From: Klebsiella sp. WP3-W18-ESBL-02
GTDB taxonomy: Bacteria; Pseudomonadota; Gammaproteobacteria; Enterobacterales; Enterobacteriaceae
Reading direction: 5' to 3'
Length of the DNA: 64,000 bases
NCBI RefSeq assembly: GCF_014168815.1
Contig: NZ_AP021972.1
Location: 1,922,001-1,986,000, forward strand
The notes under the pieces are model-generated. The model had not been told where the DNA came from. It saw only the letters and a program-made list of their open reading frames with translations, and did not search any database. Positions 60,947 to 64,000 of the stretch are shown piece after piece. Position 1 is the stretch's first letter, and each line of letters begins with the position of its first letter. The position numbers were made by a program, and so were the translations under genes.

Positions 60947-62155
60947 TTAAGCGAAGATGTCTACGGCGTTATCGCCGCGAGATGCGGCGTGAAGCGCCGC
61001 AGGCACAGCCAGAAGCGCGTCGTCTTCCTGTGTATCGTTGCCGTTGGCATCAGCGCGGGAGGCGAACGACTGCTGTGAAGAGGGCTGCTGTTGCTGCCCG
61101 GCAAAGCCGTCGCTGCTGATGTTGCTCTGCCCCAGTTGAATGCCGTTATCCGCCAGCTGGGTGCGCAGCACCGGCAGCGCGGCTTCCAGCGCGGCGCGCA
61201 CGTGGCCGTGCGGTGAGGCCATCTGAATCTGCGCGAGGTTATCCTCGACCTTCAGCGTAATATGCACCTGGCCGAGCGATTCCGGGTGAAGACGCAGCTC
61301 AGCGGTCTGCTGGCCCTGACGGGTAAACAGGGTGATATGCTGGCTGACATTTTGCTGCCAGTCCGGCGTACCTAACTGAGCATGGATGTTGGCGCTGACG
61401 GACGCTGGTGTGGCAAGCGTTGTGCTGCTTGGTGCGGCAACTGGTGACAGCGCGGCCGTTGGCGCGGCTGGGCTTGGCGTACTTTCTGCCTCTGCCTTTT
61501 GCGCCGGAAGGACAAAGGCCGAATCGGCGGGCAGGGCGCGCACGTCGGTTTGCAGCTGTGCGGCGGCAGCGCTCTTCATCTCCACAGGGCCGTCGGTTTT
61601 CGCACCGCCGTGTTTCAGTGATGTCGTGAGGTTGGCAAGCGTATCGCCAGCGGGCGCAGCAGCGGAACGTTCGACGGTTTGCGGTGCCTGCAGCGGTGCG
61701 GGCAACATGGCCATCAGCGCGTTCAGGCTGCTTAGCTGCTCCTCGCTCAGCGCGGTGTCATCATCATCGCTGGTTTTGGCGGTGTCATTCTCTTTATCCT
61801 TGCCGACCGACAGTTCGCCCTTAAGATGGGCTGCCAGTGAACTCAGCAGGCTTTGCGCATCGCTCTGCTGCGTTATCTCTGCGGTGGCGGCGTCGGCGGC
61901 GACGCCGGTACGCGTGGCTTCCTGCTGTACCAGCCACTCGGTCAGCGATTGGCCTTTCGCATTGAGCTCGCGCGGTGTGGATGTTTCATCGCTGGTGAGC
62001 AGCGCCGTTTTTTCGCCGCTCACGGCGTTAGCCGTTGGGTTTAATGCGCCGGCGAGCAGAGCCAGAAAATCCTCGGCACCGCCTGACGTTTTTGCCGCGG
62101 TATCGGCACCCGCGAGGTTTGTATCGCTGACGGCAAGATTAGGCAGTGTGATCAT
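60947..62155 (-). CDS. fliK: Flagellar hook-length control protein FliK
   Basis: 402 residues (about 375 in E. coli, 405 in Salmonella). A secreted ruler that switches export from hook to filament substrates. Ala/Thr/Pro-rich low-complexity N-terminal and linker part, then the conserved C-terminal domain with TAELRLHPESLGQVHI and VRAALEAALPVLRTQLAD. It overlaps fliJ by four bases. Confidence 0.95.
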   Translation of the reverse strand: MITLPNLAVSDTNLAGADTAAKTSGGAEDFLALLAGALNPTANAVSGEKTALLTSDETSTPRELNAKGQSLTEWLVQQEATRTGVAADAATAEITQQSDAQSLLSSLAAHLKGELSVGKDKENDTAKTSDDDDTALSEEQLSSLNALMAMLPAPLQAPQTVERSAAAPAGDTLANLTTSLKHGGAKTDGPVEMKSAAAAQLQTDVRALPADSAFVLPAQKAEAESTPSPAAPTAALSPVAAPSSTTLATPASVSANIHAQLGTPDWQQNVSQHITLFTRQGQQTAELRLHPESLGQVHITLKVEDNLAQIQMASPHGHVRAALEAALPVLRTQLADNGIQLGQSNISSDGFAGQQQQPSSQQSFASRADANGNDTQEDDALLAVPAALHAASRGDNAVDIFA

Positions 62156-62595
62156 TCGGGTTTCCTCAAGGTCGCGCGTTGGGCAAATTCATCCATCTTT
62201 TTCTGATCCAAGCGGTTTTCCGCCAGCAGCGCTGCGGAAGCCTGCCGGTCCTGAAGCGTTTGCCATGCCTGCAAACGCTGTTTTTTCTCGCGCCAGAAGT
62301 TCAGCGCCTGCTCCACTTTGTTGTTCCACTGAACAAGCTGCTGACGGTGCTGATCGATGGCTTTCTCCAGCGTTTGAATAAACTGCTGGTAGTTCTGCCA
62401 GCGCAGGCTGGCAATGCCCTGCGTCATGTCGTTGTTCAGGCTGTTCTGGTATTCAAGCTGGTAGTCCATCAACATTTTGAGCTGTTCTTCCGCCTGCTGG
62501 CAGCCGCGGCGCATCTCGCCCAGTACCAGGGCGGCGTTGTCGACGTCGGTTTCTGCCAGTTCTTTAAGCGTTGCTAATGCACCATGCTGCGCCAT
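62152..62595 (-). CDS. fliJ: Flagellar export chaperone FliJ
   Basis: 147 residues, almost wholly charged helix/coiled coil (QQAEEQLKMLMDYQLEYQ; FWREKKQRLQAWQTL). Central stalk of the FliI ATPase ring, and escort chaperone. 21 bases after fliI. Confidence 0.96.
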   Translation of the reverse strand: MAQHGALATLKELAETDVDNAALVLGEMRRGCQQAEEQLKMLMDYQLEYQNSLNNDMTQGIASLRWQNYQQFIQTLEKAIDQHRQQLVQWNNKVEQALNFWREKKQRLQAWQTLQDRQASAALLAENRLDQKKMDEFAQRATLRKPE

Positions 62596-62616
62596 ATTCG
62601 TGATCCTCTTGCTTCA

Positions 62617-63987
62617 CTATGACGTGGGGAAAATCAATTCCAGCGCCTGGATTGACGATTCCCAGTCTGCTTTTTCAAGAATGCCTTGCTGTAAAAATGC
62701 TTCCAGATGCGGCCAGAGCGTAATGGCTTTGTCCAGCATCGGGTCGCTGCCTTTGGCGTACGCGCCGACGCTAATCAGGTCGCGGTTACGCTGGAAACTG
62801 GAGAGCAGCTGTTTGAAATTGCGCACCCGCGCGTAGTGCTGCTCGCTGATCAATGCGGTCATGGCGCGGCTGATGGATGCCTCGATGTCGATGGCGGGAT
62901 AGTGCCCGGCTTCGGCCAGACGCCGCGACAGTACGATGTGGCCATCGAGAATGGCGCGCGCGGAGTCGGCGATCGGGTCCTGCTGATCGTCGCCTTCGGT
63001 TAGCACGGTATAAAAGGCGGTGATTGACCCCCCGCCGGTAATCCCGTTTCCGGCCCGCTCAACCAGCGCGGGCAGCTTGGCGAACACTGACGGCGGATAG
63101 CCTTTGGTGGCCGGGGGTTCACCGATCGCCAGTGCGATTTCACGCTGCGCCATCGCGTAACGAGTGAGTGAATCCATAATCAGCAGCACGTGCTGGCCGC
63201 GATCGCGGAAGTCCTCCGCCACACGGGTGGCGTAGGCGGCGCCCTGCATACGCAGCAGCGGCGACACGTCTGCCGGTGCGGCAATCACCACCGAGCGCGC
63301 GCGGCCTTCGGTACCGAGAATATTCTCGATAAAATCTTTCACTTCACGACCACGTTCACCGATAAGCCCCACGACGATCACGTCGGCGCGGGTATAGCGC
63401 GCCATCATGCCGAGCAGCACGCTTTTACCGACGCCGGAACCGGCAAACAGCCCCATACGCTGGCCGCGACCCACGGTCAGCAGGGCGTTAATCGGCCGTA
63501 CGCCGGTGTCCAGTACGTGTTCAATCGGCGTGCGCTGGAGCGGGTTAAAGGGCGAGGTGATCAGCGCGCCGGTTTCGGTGGTGTCCGGTGCGGGCAGACC
63601 GTCAAGCGGTTTGCCGCTGCCGTCGAGCACGCGGCCGAGCAGCGCCGGGCCCAGCGGCAGCTGTTTGCCGCTTTGCAGGCCGTCGCCAACGGTGTTGCGG
63701 GCGTAAACGCGCGCGCCGGGCAGAATGCCTTCCACTTCTTCCAGCGGCATTAAAAACAGGCGCTGGCCGTTGAAGCCGACGACTTCGGCCTCGACCTCCT
63801 GCATCTCAGCGCCCTGCTGGCGTTCGATAATGCAAGTGGCGCCGAGCGGCAACTGTAGACCGGTCGCTTCCAGTACCAGTCCGGTGGCGCGGGTCAGGCG
63901 GCCGTAGCGACGCACGGCCGGAAGCTGGGCAATGCGCGCCTCAAAATTGTCGAGCGTGTTCAGCCAGCGGGTCAGGCGCACGGTCAT
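62617..63987 (-). CDS. fliI: Flagellum-specific ATPase FliI
   Basis: 456 residues (457 in E. coli). Walker A GLFAGSGVGKSVLLG near residue 180, Walker B HVLLIMDSLTRYAMAQREIA, and GEPPATKGYPPSVFAKLP. Powers unloading of export substrates. Its ATG overlaps the fliH stop as TGATG. Confidence 0.97.
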   Translation of the reverse strand: MTVRLTRWLNTLDNFEARIAQLPAVRRYGRLTRATGLVLEATGLQLPLGATCIIERQQGAEMQEVEAEVVGFNGQRLFLMPLEEVEGILPGARVYARNTVGDGLQSGKQLPLGPALLGRVLDGSGKPLDGLPAPDTTETGALITSPFNPLQRTPIEHVLDTGVRPINALLTVGRGQRMGLFAGSGVGKSVLLGMMARYTRADVIVVGLIGERGREVKDFIENILGTEGRARSVVIAAPADVSPLLRMQGAAYATRVAEDFRDRGQHVLLIMDSLTRYAMAQREIALAIGEPPATKGYPPSVFAKLPALVERAGNGITGGGSITAFYTVLTEGDDQQDPIADSARAILDGHIVLSRRLAEAGHYPAIDIEASISRAMTALISEQHYARVRNFKQLLSSFQRNRDLISVGAYAKGSDPMLDKAITLWPHLEAFLQQGILEKADWESSIQALELIFPTS

Positions 63988-64000
63988 CAGCAGGCTCCCG
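63987..64000 (-). CDS. fliH: Last codons of flagellar assembly protein FliH
   Basis: Only 14 bases remain: GGA GCC TGC TGA in frame, overlapping the fliI start. FliH of enterics ends in a similar short Gly-containing tail (PGVV in my memory of E. coli), so the call rests on position and the overlap alone. Confidence 0.6.

Noticed and set aside
61386..62381. 331-codon plus-strand ORF
   Set aside because: Exactly antisense to fliK and fliJ; Ala/Ser-rich translation produced by the GC- and repeat-biased fliK codons; no ribosome-binding site.
1..64000. CRISPR arrays, insertion sequences, integrases, prophage genes
   Set aside because: Looked for repeated spacers, transposase or integrase motifs and terminal inverted repeats; none seen, despite several tRNA genes that could serve as attachment sites.

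Overview
The window is a chromosomal segment of a motile enterobacterium (family Enterobacteriaceae). Most genes match Escherichia coli K-12 orthologues residue for residue over long stretches, and the order follows the E. coli his - sbcB - cob - asn tRNA - serU - dcm/vsr - rcsA - fli region. The GC-rich composition, nac, the cytosolic fumarate-reductase cluster, the lpxO-like gene and the missing yeeY, sbmC and cbi genes point towards the Klebsiella/Enterobacter/Kluyvera/Leclercia side of the family rather than to E. coli. I cannot fix the genus from sequence alone. All family assignments are from memory of the proteins, not from a database search.

Layout. 1-6314 (minus): the histidine operon with promoter, His-rich leader peptide, attenuator, hisG, a REP pair, hisDCBHA and the start of hisF. 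6425-17575: the conserved block yeeZ, plaP (putrescine uptake), tsuA-tsuB (thiosulfate uptake), sbcB, dacD, yeeA, tmaR and cobUST (cobalamin nucleotide-loop assembly). 17694-31441: a region punctuated by four identical tRNA-Asn genes and one tRNA-Ser. Between them lie yeeO (MATE), amn, ldtA, two tandem Gfo/Idh/MocA oxidoreductases, a divergent EamA exporter/MocR regulator pair, nac with a sigma-54 promoter and NtrC site, cbl, a lone PD-(D/E)XK nuclease-like gene and mtfA. 31724-34753: an lpxO-like lipid A hydroxylase and a ROK kinase/LacI regulator pair.

34801-44815 is the most interesting block, an apparently self-contained anaerobic fumarate module. It has a class I fumarase, a DASS-family dicarboxylate carrier, a 934-residue fusion of an old-yellow-enzyme-like NADH domain, an FMN_bind domain and a fumarate-reductase flavoprotein domain, a signal-less ApbE flavin transferase, and a second DcuS/DcuR-type two-component system. 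A perfect FNR box lies in the AT-rich divergent promoter region. The likely flow is dicarboxylate import, malate to fumarate, then fumarate to succinate with NADH as donor in the cytosol. A divergent MurQ-family gene and a YedS/OmpS1-type porin follow, with a candidate RseX-like small RNA upstream of the porin.

47769-64000: drpB, yedJ, dcm-vsr, yedA, yedI, yodC, dgcQ, the small RNA DsrA, yodD, dsrB and rcsA, and then the flagellar export/motor operon in reverse (fliR to fliI, and the last codons of fliH). No insertion sequence, prophage or CRISPR array was seen.
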